From Aestuariibaculum sp. M13 (GTDB lineage: Bacteria; Bacteroidota; Bacteroidia; Flavobacteriales; Flavobacteriaceae), in the NCBI RefSeq assembly GCF_024723255.1, contig NZ_JANIAC010000006.1:62001-126000 (forward strand): a stretch of DNA of 64,000 nt, written 5' to 3'. The notes under the pieces are model-generated. The model was not told the origin of the DNA and made no database searches. It saw only the letters and a program-made list of their open reading frames with translations. The position numbers and the translations under genes are program-made. How positions within the stretch are numbered: position 1 is the first letter of the stretch; every line of letters starts with the position of its first letter. Of this stretch, positions 46,228 through 54,578 are shown piece after piece.

Positions 46228-46959
46228 ATGATAGTAGAAGTTTGCGCAAACTCATTTGAATCAGCGCTTAACGCAGAAAAGGCCGGAGCGCATCGTATTG
46301 AATTGTGTTCGGAACTGGCAGTTGGTGGAATAACCCCGTCGTTCGGACTTATTAAAAAAGTGATGGAAAGTTTATCTATTCCCGTATTTGTTTTAATTCG
46401 TCCAAGAAGTGGGAATTTTACGTTTAGTGATGACGAAATGGATATTATGAAACATGATATTGCTATGTGTAAAGAATTGGGTTGTGCTGGGATTGTTTCT
46501 GGTATTTTAAATAGAGATAACACGATTGATACCGAAAAAACAAAAGAGCTTATTGAACTTTCAAAATCATTAGAATTTACATTTCACCGGGCGTTCGATT
46601 GGGTCCCTAATGCGAAAGAGGCTTTGGAACAATTGAAAGCCTTAGGGGTAAATCGCATTTTAACTTCAGGGCAGGAATCTTCAGCAGAAAAAGGACTTGC
46701 TCTACTTCAGAAATTAAAAGATAAAACTGAAGGTGAGTTAAATATTCTTCCCGGGGGTGGAATTAAACCCGAAAATGCAGGCAAGTTTAGGTCGGCTGGT
46801 TTTTCAGAAATACATGTATCGGCATCAACCATAGAAACGGTTATTGAAACCCCAAAGGTATCTATGAATAGTGCTAAGTTTTTTGATGAAACCATAAAGT
46901 CGTATTCCGATATCAAAACCATAAAGCAGATTTTGGCTGTTACAGGTTCTGACGCATAG
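46228..46959 (+). CDS. cutC: CutC family copper homeostasis protein
   Basis: The ATG at 46228 (MIVEVCANSFESALNAEKAG) is the family start; the frame opens at a TTG three codons earlier. 243 residues, a TIM-barrel protein. Signatures: AHRIELCSELAVGGITPSFG, IPVFVLIRPRSGNF, TFHRAFDW, ILTSGQESSAEKG and ILPGGGIKPENAG. The family is linked to copper tolerance, but its biochemical role is debated. It stands alone on the plus strand, divergent from polA. Confidence 0.93.
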   Translation: MIVEVCANSFESALNAEKAGAHRIELCSELAVGGITPSFGLIKKVMESLSIPVFVLIRPRSGNFTFSDDEMDIMKHDIAMCKELGCAGIVSGILNRDNTIDTEKTKELIELSKSLEFTFHRAFDWVPNAKEALEQLKALGVNRILTSGQESSAEKGLALLQKLKDKTEGELNILPGGGIKPENAGKFRSAGFSEIHVSASTIETVIETPKVSMNSAKFFDETIKSYSDIKTIKQILAVTGSDA

Positions 46960-47037
46960 TTGGTTAACTTACTTACAAGGAAGTCTTAAGGTAGCGTTAA
47001 AAGCATTTCAGCATTTATTTTAGAGTTTAAATTCAGT

Positions 47038-47045
47038 TATATTTG
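47038..47045 (+). promoter_or_regulatory. -7-like box upstream of the metallophosphoesterase gene
   Basis: TATATTTG 15 bases before the ATG at 47060; no well-placed TTG. Confidence 0.35.
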
Positions 47046-47059
47046 ATAAAAAAACGATT

Positions 47060-48295
47060 ATGATGCGTTGGCTCATCTTTATTATAATTTACATCATCGC
47101 CGATTTATATGCCTTTCAAGCCTTTAGAACGGTCACAAAAAACAATTGGATTTTAGGCTTGTATTGGCTTATTTCCCTATTGGTTATTGGTAATTTTGTT
47201 TATAACTATTACGGTTTTAACCGAAGTGATGGTTTTAGCCACAGACATGCCTTTGCGTTTGGTTTTTTTATAGCTTTATTGGTGCCTAAAATGATTGTAT
47301 TGGTTGCTATGTTGGGCGAAGATATATTCAGGATACCTCAGGCGATTTACCGATATTTTACCGAAGGAAGTTCGGCTGAAGGGAACTATTTTGCTTCGCG
47401 TCGTCAGTTTATAAGCAAGATTGCTTTGGGTGTTGCTGCGATTCCCTTTGCATCGATTATCTACGGAATTTATAAAGGAAAATACAATTTTAAAGTTTTA
47501 AAATATACTTTGACTTTTGATGATTTACCAGATGCATTCGATGGTTATAAAGTCACACAGGTGAGTGATATTCACTCGGGGAGTTTTGATGATGTTAATA
47601 AGGTAGATTATGCGATTAACCTGATAAATGAACAGGAAAGCGATATGATTTTATTCACAGGAGATATGGTGAATAATAAAGCGGAAGAACTGAAACCTTA
47701 TTTAGGAATCTTCGGAAAATTAAATGCTAAGGATGGTTTGTATTCTGTTTTGGGGAATCATGATTATGGCGATTATGTGTCTTGGGATTCTGAGGCTGCG
47801 AAACATCAGAATTTGGAAGATTTAAAAGCACACCAAAAGGAAATAGGCTTCGATTTGTTGTTGAATGAAAGTCGATTTATAGAACGCGACGGACAACGAT
47901 TGGCTTTAGTAGGTGTTGAAAACTGGGGAACCGGCGGATTTAAGAAGGCCGGAGACCTTAAGAAAGCGACTAAAGATGTTCATGCCAATGACTTCAAAAT
48001 ATTAATGAGTCACGACCCTACACACTGGGAAAAGAAAGTGAAAGACGATGAGTATCATTACCATCTTACTTTAAGTGGGCATACACACGGGATGCAGTTT
48101 GGTATTGAAATTCCGGGGTGGTTTAAATGGAGTCCTGCAAAATGGCGTTACAAATACTGGGCTGGGATGTATAATGAAATGGGGCAATACCTTAATGTAA
48201 ACAGAGGTTTTGGCTATTTGGCATTTCCCGGACGTGTGGGTATTTGGCCTGAAATTACCGTTATCGAACTTAAAAAAGGTACTGCTACGGCTTAA
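47060..48295 (+). CDS. Membrane-anchored metallophosphoesterase (YkuE-like)
   Basis: 411 residues. Three to four N-terminal helices (about 1-25, 33-50, 65-90, 118-140) precede a calcineurin-like domain from about 165 with every metal motif: VSDIHSG, FTGDMVNN, LGNHDYGDY, LMSHDPTHW and LSGHTHGMQFG. The active site probably faces the periplasm. The closest family is the YkuE/YaeI-type lipid-associated phosphoesterases; the substrate is unknown. Confidence 0.9.
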   Translation: MMRWLIFIIIYIIADLYAFQAFRTVTKNNWILGLYWLISLLVIGNFVYNYYGFNRSDGFSHRHAFAFGFFIALLVPKMIVLVAMLGEDIFRIPQAIYRYFTEGSSAEGNYFASRRQFISKIALGVAAIPFASIIYGIYKGKYNFKVLKYTLTFDDLPDAFDGYKVTQVSDIHSGSFDDVNKVDYAINLINEQESDMILFTGDMVNNKAEELKPYLGIFGKLNAKDGLYSVLGNHDYGDYVSWDSEAAKHQNLEDLKAHQKEIGFDLLLNESRFIERDGQRLALVGVENWGTGGFKKAGDLKKATKDVHANDFKILMSHDPTHWEKKVKDDEYHYHLTLSGHTHGMQFGIEIPGWFKWSPAKWRYKYWAGMYNEMGQYLNVNRGFGYLAFPGRVGIWPEITVIELKKGTATA

Positions 48296-48462
48296 GCTTA
48301 ATTTGCTTTTAAGGCATCTCGAATTAGTAACGAATATCGATTGCTTAAGAAATGTTGTATTTCCTAAAGAAATTGCGTATTTTTATAAGTAGGCATTGTT
48401 AAATATAAAGTAAAACTATGCGAATATTCGTAATATGAAAAAAATGTGTAGGTTTGTAAAAG

Positions 48463-48470
48463 TATATTTG
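48463..48470 (+). promoter_or_regulatory. -7-like box of the thioredoxin-fold gene
   Basis: TATATTTG 18 bases before the ATG at 48489. No TTG at the -33 distance. The rest of the 193-bp gap shows no gene. Confidence 0.4.
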
Positions 48471-48488
48471 ACTCATAAACAATAAAGT

Positions 48489-48785
48489 ATGTCAAAATTT
48501 GGGGAACTTATTGATGTAGAAATTCCAGTGCTGTTAGATTTTTTTACTGATTGGAATGAACAGTCTTCTACAATGCACGCTGTTTTAAGAGATGTTGCAG
48601 CAGCGTTAGGCGATAAGGCAAAAGTAATTAAGATTGATGTTGAAAAAAACGGAGAACTTGCTGAAGCTTTACGGGTAAAAGCGATACCAACACTAATAAT
48701 CTATAAAGGCGGTGAAATGAAATGGCGTCAAAGTGGAGAACAGGACGCTAACACCATTATTGGTATTGTTCAACAGTATATTTAA
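48489..48785 (+). CDS. Thioredoxin-fold protein without active-site cysteines
   Basis: 98 residues, the whole length of a thioredoxin. The order of elements is intact: PVLLDFFTDW (PVLVDFWAxW in thioredoxin), the helix, KVIKIDVEKNGELAEALRVKAIPTLIIYKGG with the cis-Pro (Pro67), and the last helix. After Trp22 the expected CGPC is replaced by NEQS, and the protein has no cysteine at all. It cannot do dithiol exchange and is more likely a binding or chaperone module. It overlaps the convergent deacetylase gene by 4 bp. Confidence 0.9.
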   Translation: MSKFGELIDVEIPVLLDFFTDWNEQSSTMHAVLRDVAAALGDKAKVIKIDVEKNGELAEALRVKAIPTLIIYKGGEMKWRQSGEQDANTIIGIVQQYI

Positions 48786-49435
48786 TTCGGAATCGCTTCA
48801 AACCGATATCCCTTGTATGTAAAGTGTTTTAATACTTTGGGCAATGCATACTGCATGTTTCTTGCTGCTTTTAAGCTGTCATGAAACACAACAACACTCC
48901 CGTTTACAGCTTTAGAAATGACATTCTCTACACATTGTTCTTCGGTTATATCTTTATCCCAGTCAAAAGAAATAATGTCCCACATAACAATCTTATAATT
49001 CAAAGCTAACAATTGTTTTCCTTGATTTGGTTTGAGTTTACCGTAAGGCGGCCTGAATAGATTTGTGGTTACAGGTTGGCCTTCAAATTGCTGTTTTTCG
49101 AAGATTTCCTGAGCTTGCTTTATGTTGGCTAAATAATCGTTGTTTTTGGTTTTCCAGCCCTTAAGGTGGTTGTGTGTGTGGTTGCCGATAGCGTGCCCTT
49201 CTTTTAGAATATTCAGAAAGATTTCAGGATGTTTTTCCACGTTATTACCAATGCAGAAAAATGTGGCTTTGGCATTGTAAGCTTTAAGAGTATCTAATGT
49301 CCAGTTTGTGATTTCGGGAGTAGGTCCGTCATCAAAAGTAAGGTAAATGATTTTTTCGGTAGTAGAGATGTCCCAAACATAGTTTGGGAACATCTTTTTT
49401 ATAACTACCGGTATTTTTACAAAAGACGTAGGCAT
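48782..49435 (-). CDS. Polysaccharide deacetylase (NodB domain)
   Basis: 217 residues. Catalytic motifs of carbohydrate esterase family 4: LTFDDGPTPEIT (general base and metal Asp), GNHTHNHLKGW (metal His pair) and RPPYGKLK; WDIISFDWDKD and VVFHDSLKA near the C-terminus complete the pocket. No clear signal peptide, though a short hydrophobic stretch is near the N-terminus. It likely de-N-acetylates peptidoglycan or surface glycan. The DUF2723 gene lies 3 bp upstream on the same strand, so the two are probably co-transcribed. Confidence 0.92.
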   Translation of the reverse strand: MPTSFVKIPVVIKKMFPNYVWDISTTEKIIYLTFDDGPTPEITNWTLDTLKAYNAKATFFCIGNNVEKHPEIFLNILKEGHAIGNHTHNHLKGWKTKNNDYLANIKQAQEIFEKQQFEGQPVTTNLFRPPYGKLKPNQGKQLLALNYKIVMWDIISFDWDKDITEEQCVENVISKAVNGSVVVFHDSLKAARNMQYALPKVLKHFTYKGYRFEAIPN

Positions 49436-49438
49436 ATC

Positions 49439-52400
49439 TTAATCAAGGATATCTGCACTACTGTCTTGTGGACTGAAGGTTGTGTCTTCTTCCTCTGGAG
49501 CGTAATAGTCTTCATCGGCTTGATCTCCATAAAAATGCTTAAATAACATTAAATGATTGTTGAAAATATCACCTTCTGTTTCAGCGAATTTAGGATCGTA
49601 TTTTGCCAATACATCTACAAGAGCTTTATAACGCTGAATATCGGTATAGATTTCTTCGAACATTCTGTTCTGGCTATCGATAGATAAACTACTGTAATAG
49701 GTTAAACTCTCCTGATATTTTTTAGCAACCTGTTTGAATAAATTTTCAGCTTTATCCTTGTTATTAACCTCATAATACGCACTTATGTATGGTTCTAATA
49801 GTGTGTAGTAACCAAAGTAGTCAACCGGCATATTCGTCATAGCTATATCGGCTATTTCTTCAGCTTTATCCAGTTTGTTTTCGTTTAATAACTGTTCTAT
49901 TAAACGCGCTAAGTTACTTCTGTATGTAATAGAGTTTTTACGAGTTTCGGTGTCGTGGTAAATATCCGGGCTTCCGCTGTTACCCCAATACCAGTTTTTT
50001 ACTTTTTCATACATTAAATCGCTATCTACACGTCCCATATCAAACGGATTTGACTTGTTGATAGGAGTTTTAATAGGAACTAATTTGTAGCATAAACCAT
50101 CTAATTGTAAATAGTCTTTCATCCAGATGTAATCATCATCACCAAAACTTCCGCCAGTAAAATAAATAGGACGTTTCCAGTCGTTGTTGGCAACAATGTC
50201 CAGCATTAATAAACGGTTTTTAAATAATGCATTTCCTGAAATTGTAAGATCTATATATGGCACAATTTTATCTACATCTTTTGGTTTTACAATGCCTGAT
50301 TTTAACGCGTTTTCTTTGTTTACCGGAAGACGTAAATGACGTGTAGGTAAATAGCTTGCATTTAAATCTTGACGACGTACCTGAGAAATGTCGATATTGT
50401 TTTGCTGTAATACATATTTGTATTTTGTTTTAGGGTTATCACTAGATATAAAATCTAAAAATTGTTTAATTTCTAAGGTATCAGGGATAACCTCCTCAAT
50501 CATAATTACGTCATTTGTTCCATATTGGTAATTTTTATGATGTAATTGTGACGGAATCGGGTCGCTATCGTATGCTTTGCGTTTCATTTGATCGATATAC
50601 CAATCGGTTTGGAATAAACTGGTATTTACTACTCGAACATCGGTACGATAACCTTCAATTTCCTGAGCATACCAAAGCGCAAAGGTGTCGTTATCGCCAA
50701 TAGTGAATAAAATACCATTTTTTTCACAGGAATCCAGATACATTTTAGCCATAGAGTTGGCAGTGTATTTTCCTGAGCGGTCATGGTCATCCCAGTTGTT
50801 GGCAGCCAAAATACCAGGAACTAAAACCAAACAAACTATGGTAATTACCGGAGCTGTAAATTTAGATGGCGCGAATTTTTTAATAGCATCGTAAATAGCA
50901 TATACTCCAAAACCAATCCAAAGGGCAAAAACGTAAAACGATCCTACTACAGAATAGTCACGCTCTCTTGGCTCAAACGGACGCACATTGGTGTACACCT
51001 GAATGGCAACGCCTGTAAACAGGAAGAAAACCAACAAGGTCCAGAATACTTTTTTGTCTTTATTGAATAAAAAGAAGAATCCGATTAGTCCTAAAATAAA
51101 AGGTAGCAGGTAATAGGTGTTTCTTGCTTTATTATTTTTAACATCGCTTGGTAGGTTGTCTTGAGATAAACCAAGTAATTTTTCATCTAAAGGTTTAATG
51201 CCGGTAATCCAGTTTCCGTGGTTGTCGTATTTACCTTGAATATCATCTTGTCTTCCTGAGAAGTTCCACATAAAGTAACGCCAGTACATATATCCTAATT
51301 GATATTGAAACATGTATTTAATGTTGTCGGCTAAGCTTGGCTTTTCAATATCGATATAGCTTTTAAAGCGCTTTAAAAAGGTGTTGTAGCCTTCGCGGTC
51401 TACATTACCCTGGGCTACATCATTTTTAAATTGATTAATGGCACTGCGAAGTTGGTTATCCATTTGATGTTCTGGCTTTAATTTGAAATTTAAGAATCCG
51501 GTAAACATCATGTAGTTTTCAGCATGCTCAGCACTCCACATACGTGGTAAGTAAGAGGCGTGTTTAGAGTTGTAGTTTTGTTTCGCGTTTTTATAATCGT
51601 TAACAATAACGTATTCTCTTTTTTCTTCGTCTTTTTCGTATTTAGGCTTGTCGTCTACATACGGATTGTTTTCATCTAAAAAGGCATATTGATCGGTAAA
51701 TTGTGGCCCGTAAAATAAATGGGTTTCCGGATACTGTTCTAAGTTGTAATATGCTAAAAGCTCTCTGGCACTGGATGGATTGTTTTCGTTAATTACGACA
51801 TTAGCGTTAGCTCGAATAGGTAGCATTAACCAGGTTGAAAATCCAATGATAACAAACGTTAAACAAAGCACGGTTGTGTTTAAGTGTGTGTAACCTTTGG
51901 TTTTGGTGTATTTTAAAGCGTAATATATAAGAGCAACCAATACAATGCCAGCAATAATAGTTCCTGAATTAAAAGGAAGACCTATTGTGTTAATAAAGAA
52001 TATTTCAGAAGCACTAAATATTTTAAGAATATTAGGTGCTAATAATTTAAATACAAATAATAAAACCGCAACCGAAGCAACATTGGCAATAATGAAGTTT
52101 TTAAGGGTGATGGTTTTGTAATTTTTAAAGTAATAGATTAAACCAATTGCCGGAATGGTTAATAACCCCATAAAGTGTACCCCAAAAGACAGACCAATAA
52201 TAAAGGAGATTAAAATTAACCAGCGGTTACCTCGAGGTTTATCCATGTCCTGTTCCCAGCGTAACCCTAGCCAAAACATTACAGACATGATAAGTGTTGC
52301 CATGGCATATACTTCGGTTTCCACAGCGTTAAACCAAAACGAATCGGTAAAAGTGAAAGCCAAACTACCTACTAAACCACTTCCTAGAATAGCGATTGCT

Positions 52401-52750
52401 TTATTTTGGTTTAATTCTTCATCATTAGTTATTAATTTTTTTAATAATAGTGTAATGGTCCAGAACATAAATAAAATAGTGAAGGCACTAGATATGGCGC
52501 TCATCATATTCATCATGAAACCAACCTGAGAAGGTTCTAAGGCAAACATCGAAAAGAATGCACCAAGCATTTGAAATAACGGAGCTCCAGGTGGGTGACC
52601 AACCTGTAACTTTGCTGAGGTTAAGATATATTCTCCGGCATCCCAGAAGCTTACAGTAGGTTCGGTAGTTAAGGTGTAAGTTATAAGAGCAATTAAAAAA
52701 GCAAACCATCCTAAAATGGTATTCCATTTCTTAAAGTTGAAATTGGTCAT
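49439..52750 (-). CDS. DUF2723 (TMEM260-like, GT117-type) multi-pass membrane protein
   Basis: 1103 residues. The N-terminal DUF2723 signature is TTEPTVSFWDAGEYILTSAK, then GHPPGAPLFQMLG, inside a bundle of about 10-12 transmembrane helices with a second group at about 545-660. A soluble C-terminal part has TPR-like helices (DKAEEIADIAMTNMPVDYFG). Human TMEM260, which shares this domain, is a protein O-mannosyltransferase, and the acidic DAGEY loop resembles GT-C enzymes. A role in O-glycosylation of exported proteins is inferred from the family. Confidence 0.88.
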   Translation of the reverse strand: MTNFNFKKWNTILGWFAFLIALITYTLTTEPTVSFWDAGEYILTSAKLQVGHPPGAPLFQMLGAFFSMFALEPSQVGFMMNMMSAISSAFTILFMFWTITLLLKKLITNDEELNQNKAIAILGSGLVGSLAFTFTDSFWFNAVETEVYAMATLIMSVMFWLGLRWEQDMDKPRGNRWLILISFIIGLSFGVHFMGLLTIPAIGLIYYFKNYKTITLKNFIIANVASVAVLLFVFKLLAPNILKIFSASEIFFINTIGLPFNSGTIIAGIVLVALIYYALKYTKTKGYTHLNTTVLCLTFVIIGFSTWLMLPIRANANVVINENNPSSARELLAYYNLEQYPETHLFYGPQFTDQYAFLDENNPYVDDKPKYEKDEEKREYVIVNDYKNAKQNYNSKHASYLPRMWSAEHAENYMMFTGFLNFKLKPEHQMDNQLRSAINQFKNDVAQGNVDREGYNTFLKRFKSYIDIEKPSLADNIKYMFQYQLGYMYWRYFMWNFSGRQDDIQGKYDNHGNWITGIKPLDEKLLGLSQDNLPSDVKNNKARNTYYLLPFILGLIGFFFLFNKDKKVFWTLLVFFLFTGVAIQVYTNVRPFEPRERDYSVVGSFYVFALWIGFGVYAIYDAIKKFAPSKFTAPVITIVCLVLVPGILAANNWDDHDRSGKYTANSMAKMYLDSCEKNGILFTIGDNDTFALWYAQEIEGYRTDVRVVNTSLFQTDWYIDQMKRKAYDSDPIPSQLHHKNYQYGTNDVIMIEEVIPDTLEIKQFLDFISSDNPKTKYKYVLQQNNIDISQVRRQDLNASYLPTRHLRLPVNKENALKSGIVKPKDVDKIVPYIDLTISGNALFKNRLLMLDIVANNDWKRPIYFTGGSFGDDDYIWMKDYLQLDGLCYKLVPIKTPINKSNPFDMGRVDSDLMYEKVKNWYWGNSGSPDIYHDTETRKNSITYRSNLARLIEQLLNENKLDKAEEIADIAMTNMPVDYFGYYTLLEPYISAYYEVNNKDKAENLFKQVAKKYQESLTYYSSLSIDSQNRMFEEIYTDIQRYKALVDVLAKYDPKFAETEGDIFNNHLMLFKHFYGDQADEDYYAPEEEDTTFSPQDSSADILD

Positions 52751-52855
52751 GAATTTTTCTTTATTTTTATGAAGGCGAATTTAATAATAAATATGGTTTA
52801 CAATACCTTTTTAAGGAAACCTTAAGGGGAGAATAAAAATTTTTTTAAAAAAAGC

Positions 52856-52885
52856 TTGCAGAAACCAAACTTTGTTATAAATTTG
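52856..52885 (+). promoter_or_regulatory. Promoter of tRNA-Gln
   Basis: TTG (52856-52858), 19-nt spacer, TAAATTTG (52878-52885), 17 bases before the tRNA: a textbook flavobacterial promoter. Confidence 0.7.
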
Positions 52886-52902
52886 CACCCGCAATCAAGC
52901 AT

Positions 52903-52975
52903 TGGCCTATGGTGTAACTGGCAACACGTCTGGTTTTGGTCCAGAAGAGTCTAGGTTCGAGCCCTAGTAGGCCAA
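52903..52975 (+). tRNA. tRNA-Gln (anticodon TTG)
   Basis: Acceptor TGGCCTA/TAGGCCA fully paired, D-stem GTGT/ACAC, anticodon stem TCTGG/CCAGA with loop TTTTGGT, T-arm CTAGG-TTCGAGC-CCTAG, discriminator A. The 3' CCA is not encoded. Confidence 0.96.
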
Positions 52976-52986
52976 CAAAATTGCTA

Positions 52987-53018
52987 AAATCCTAATCTAA
53001 TAAGATTAGGATTTTTTT
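52987..53018 (+). terminator. Intrinsic terminator after tRNA-Gln
   Basis: AAATCCTAATCT and AGATTAGGATTT form a perfect 12-bp stem with loop AATA, followed by a T tract. It may also serve the convergent universal stress gene. Confidence 0.88.
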
Positions 53019-53048
53019 ATGCGCTAAATTTAAGGTTTTAAATGAGTA

Positions 53049-53879
53049 TTATTCTTTGATTTTGAAGGTCATAATGGGTTGATTGGCATGGTTTACCAAA
53101 TCTTCACTTATACTGCCATTAAAAAAATGAGATAAACCTTTTCTGCCATGTGTGCTTATGCTAATTAAATCGGCTGAAATAGATTTGGCATAATTTAAAA
53201 TGCCGCTTTCTACACTGGCATCGTTGTAAATTACCGTTGTATAGTCTTTTAAATTGAAATCTTTTGTGAAGTTTTCTATTTTGGCTTTAGCTTCATCTGT
53301 TGTGATAAAGAAGTTAGGCGTATTCACCATGATTAGGTGTAGTTTGCTTTTAAAAAGTTTTGCGAATCCCACAGCACTTTCGAAGGCACTTTGGCTATCG
53401 GTTTCAAAATCTGATGCGTAAACCATATTCTCAACATTAAAGTTGTTGTGTTCGTTTTTAATAACCAATACAGGTACTTCTGAGGTGCGCACTACTTTTT
53501 CGGTGTTACTTCCAATGAATATTTCTTTGAGTCCGTTAGCGCCACTCGAGCCCATAATAACTAAATCGATGTTTTGTTTTTTGCAAACATGAAAAATACC
53601 TTTAAAAATTTCATGAAACTCGACATGTTCTTGAATATTAAGTCCTTCGAGATAGCTTTTTTCTCTTAGTTCGGTAAATTGCTTGTGTGCCAGTTTCATA
53701 AAAAACATAGCTTCCGGTAATTCACTAAAACCACTAATTGGATCTACCTGATGCAATGGAATTTCAAGTATATGTAATAAGTGAAGTTCGCACTTGTGTT
53801 TTTTTGCCAGTTGAGCGGCGACCTTTAGGGCGTTTTCAGCTTCAGTAGAAAAATCGGTGGGAACAAGAATTTTTTTCAT
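53049..53879 (-). CDS. Universal stress protein, tandem UspA domains
   Basis: 276 residues with two Usp domains. The first (about 1-143) begins MKKILVPTDFSTEAENALKV and has the nucleotide-binding motif VIMGSSGANGLKEIFIGSNT (GSSGxxGL...GSNTEKV). The second (about 150-276) has VYASDFETDSQSAFESAV and ends with ISISTHGRKGLSHFFNGSIS. Both keep Gly-rich ATP-binding patterns. Such proteins aid survival under stress; the target is unknown. Single gene, divergent from rimP. Confidence 0.93.
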   Translation of the reverse strand: MKKILVPTDFSTEAENALKVAAQLAKKHKCELHLLHILEIPLHQVDPISGFSELPEAMFFMKLAHKQFTELREKSYLEGLNIQEHVEFHEIFKGIFHVCKKQNIDLVIMGSSGANGLKEIFIGSNTEKVVRTSEVPVLVIKNEHNNFNVENMVYASDFETDSQSAFESAVGFAKLFKSKLHLIMVNTPNFFITTDEAKAKIENFTKDFNLKDYTTVIYNDASVESGILNYAKSISADLISISTHGRKGLSHFFNGSISEDLVNHANQPIMTFKIKE

Positions 53880-54033
53880 TGGTTTTGAGGTTTTGTATTT
53901 GAGTTTAATGTTTGTTAGGATTGATTGATTTTTAAAAATTCTGGTATGAATTTAATGATTTTAATTTACTTGTAGCTATAGGTGTTTATATCTAAATTTA
54001 TGAAATATTCCTTTAAAAATCAATAAAATGTTA

Positions 54034-54041
54034 TATATTTG
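54034..54041 (+). promoter_or_regulatory. -7-like box of the rimP-nusA-infB operon
   Basis: TATATTTG followed by CAGCG. The leader to the rimP ATG would be about 58 nt and contains the hairpin at 54068-54088. No TTG at the -33 distance. Confidence 0.45.
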
Positions 54042-54067
54042 CAGCGTTGAAAGGCGAAATTAAGAAC

Positions 54068-54093
54068 GAGGGGACATAGGGTCCCCTCTTTTT
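54068..54093 (+). terminator. Leader terminator-like hairpin before rimP (candidate attenuator)
   Basis: GAGGGGAC (54068-54075) and GTCCCCTC (54081-54088) form a perfect GC-rich 8-bp stem with loop ATAGG, followed by TTTTT. It lies between the promoter box and the rimP ATG with no gene upstream on this strand, so it must act within the operon's own leader. Confidence 0.75.
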
Positions 54094-54103
54094 ATAATAA
54101 AAA

Positions 54104-54565
54104 ATGTTTAAAGAAACCGTAAAAGATTTACTTGGTGCTGCGTTGGAAGAACGCTCAGACTTGTTTTTAATCGAGTTCACTATTAGTCCAGATAATCATA
54201 TTAAAATTGTGATTGATGGCGATAGTGGTGTGTTGGTTGAAGACTGTATGTTTGTAAGTCGTGCAATAGAACATAATATCGATAGAGAAGAACATGATTT
54301 TTCTCTGGAAGTTATGTCGGCAGGAGCAGCATCTCCATTAGTAAACAAAAGGCAGTATAAAAAGAATCTGAATAGAGACCTTAAAGTAAAAACAGCTTCA
54401 GAGAAATTTGAAGGAACACTTGCAAAGGCTACCGAAGCAGATATAACATTAGAATGGAAGGTTAGAGAACCTAAACCTGTAGGTAAAGGGAAAGTAACTG
54501 TAACAAAACAAGCGAACATCGCTTACGAGGATATTGTAGAAGCAAAAGTTATGATTAAATTTTAA
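54104..54565 (+). CDS. rimP: Ribosome maturation factor RimP
   Basis: 153 residues. Motifs LFLIEFTISPDNHIKIVIDGDSGV and VEDCMFVSRAIEHNID are the N-terminal domain; EVMSAGAASPLVNKRQYKKNLNR is the family Ser-Pro region (usually SPGxxxPL, here SAGAASPL). The C-terminal SH3-like domain follows. It aids 30S assembly. First gene of the conserved rimP-nusA-infB operon, 13 bp before nusA. Confidence 0.95.
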   Translation: MFKETVKDLLGAALEERSDLFLIEFTISPDNHIKIVIDGDSGVLVEDCMFVSRAIEHNIDREEHDFSLEVMSAGAASPLVNKRQYKKNLNRDLKVKTASEKFEGTLAKATEADITLEWKVREPKPVGKGKVTVTKQANIAYEDIVEAKVMIKF

Positions 54566-54578
54566 TTCAATAAGAGTT

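Noticed and set aside
48345-48392. GCGTA...TAAGTAG sequence resembling the 16-bp repeat motif
   Set aside because: The halves are in the opposite order and separated by a T-rich stretch, so it is not the same motif.
48421-48430. Perfect 10-bp palindrome CGAATATTCG upstream of the thioredoxin-fold gene
   Set aside because: Short, AT-rich centre, single occurrence noticed; too likely by chance in AT-rich DNA to call an operator.
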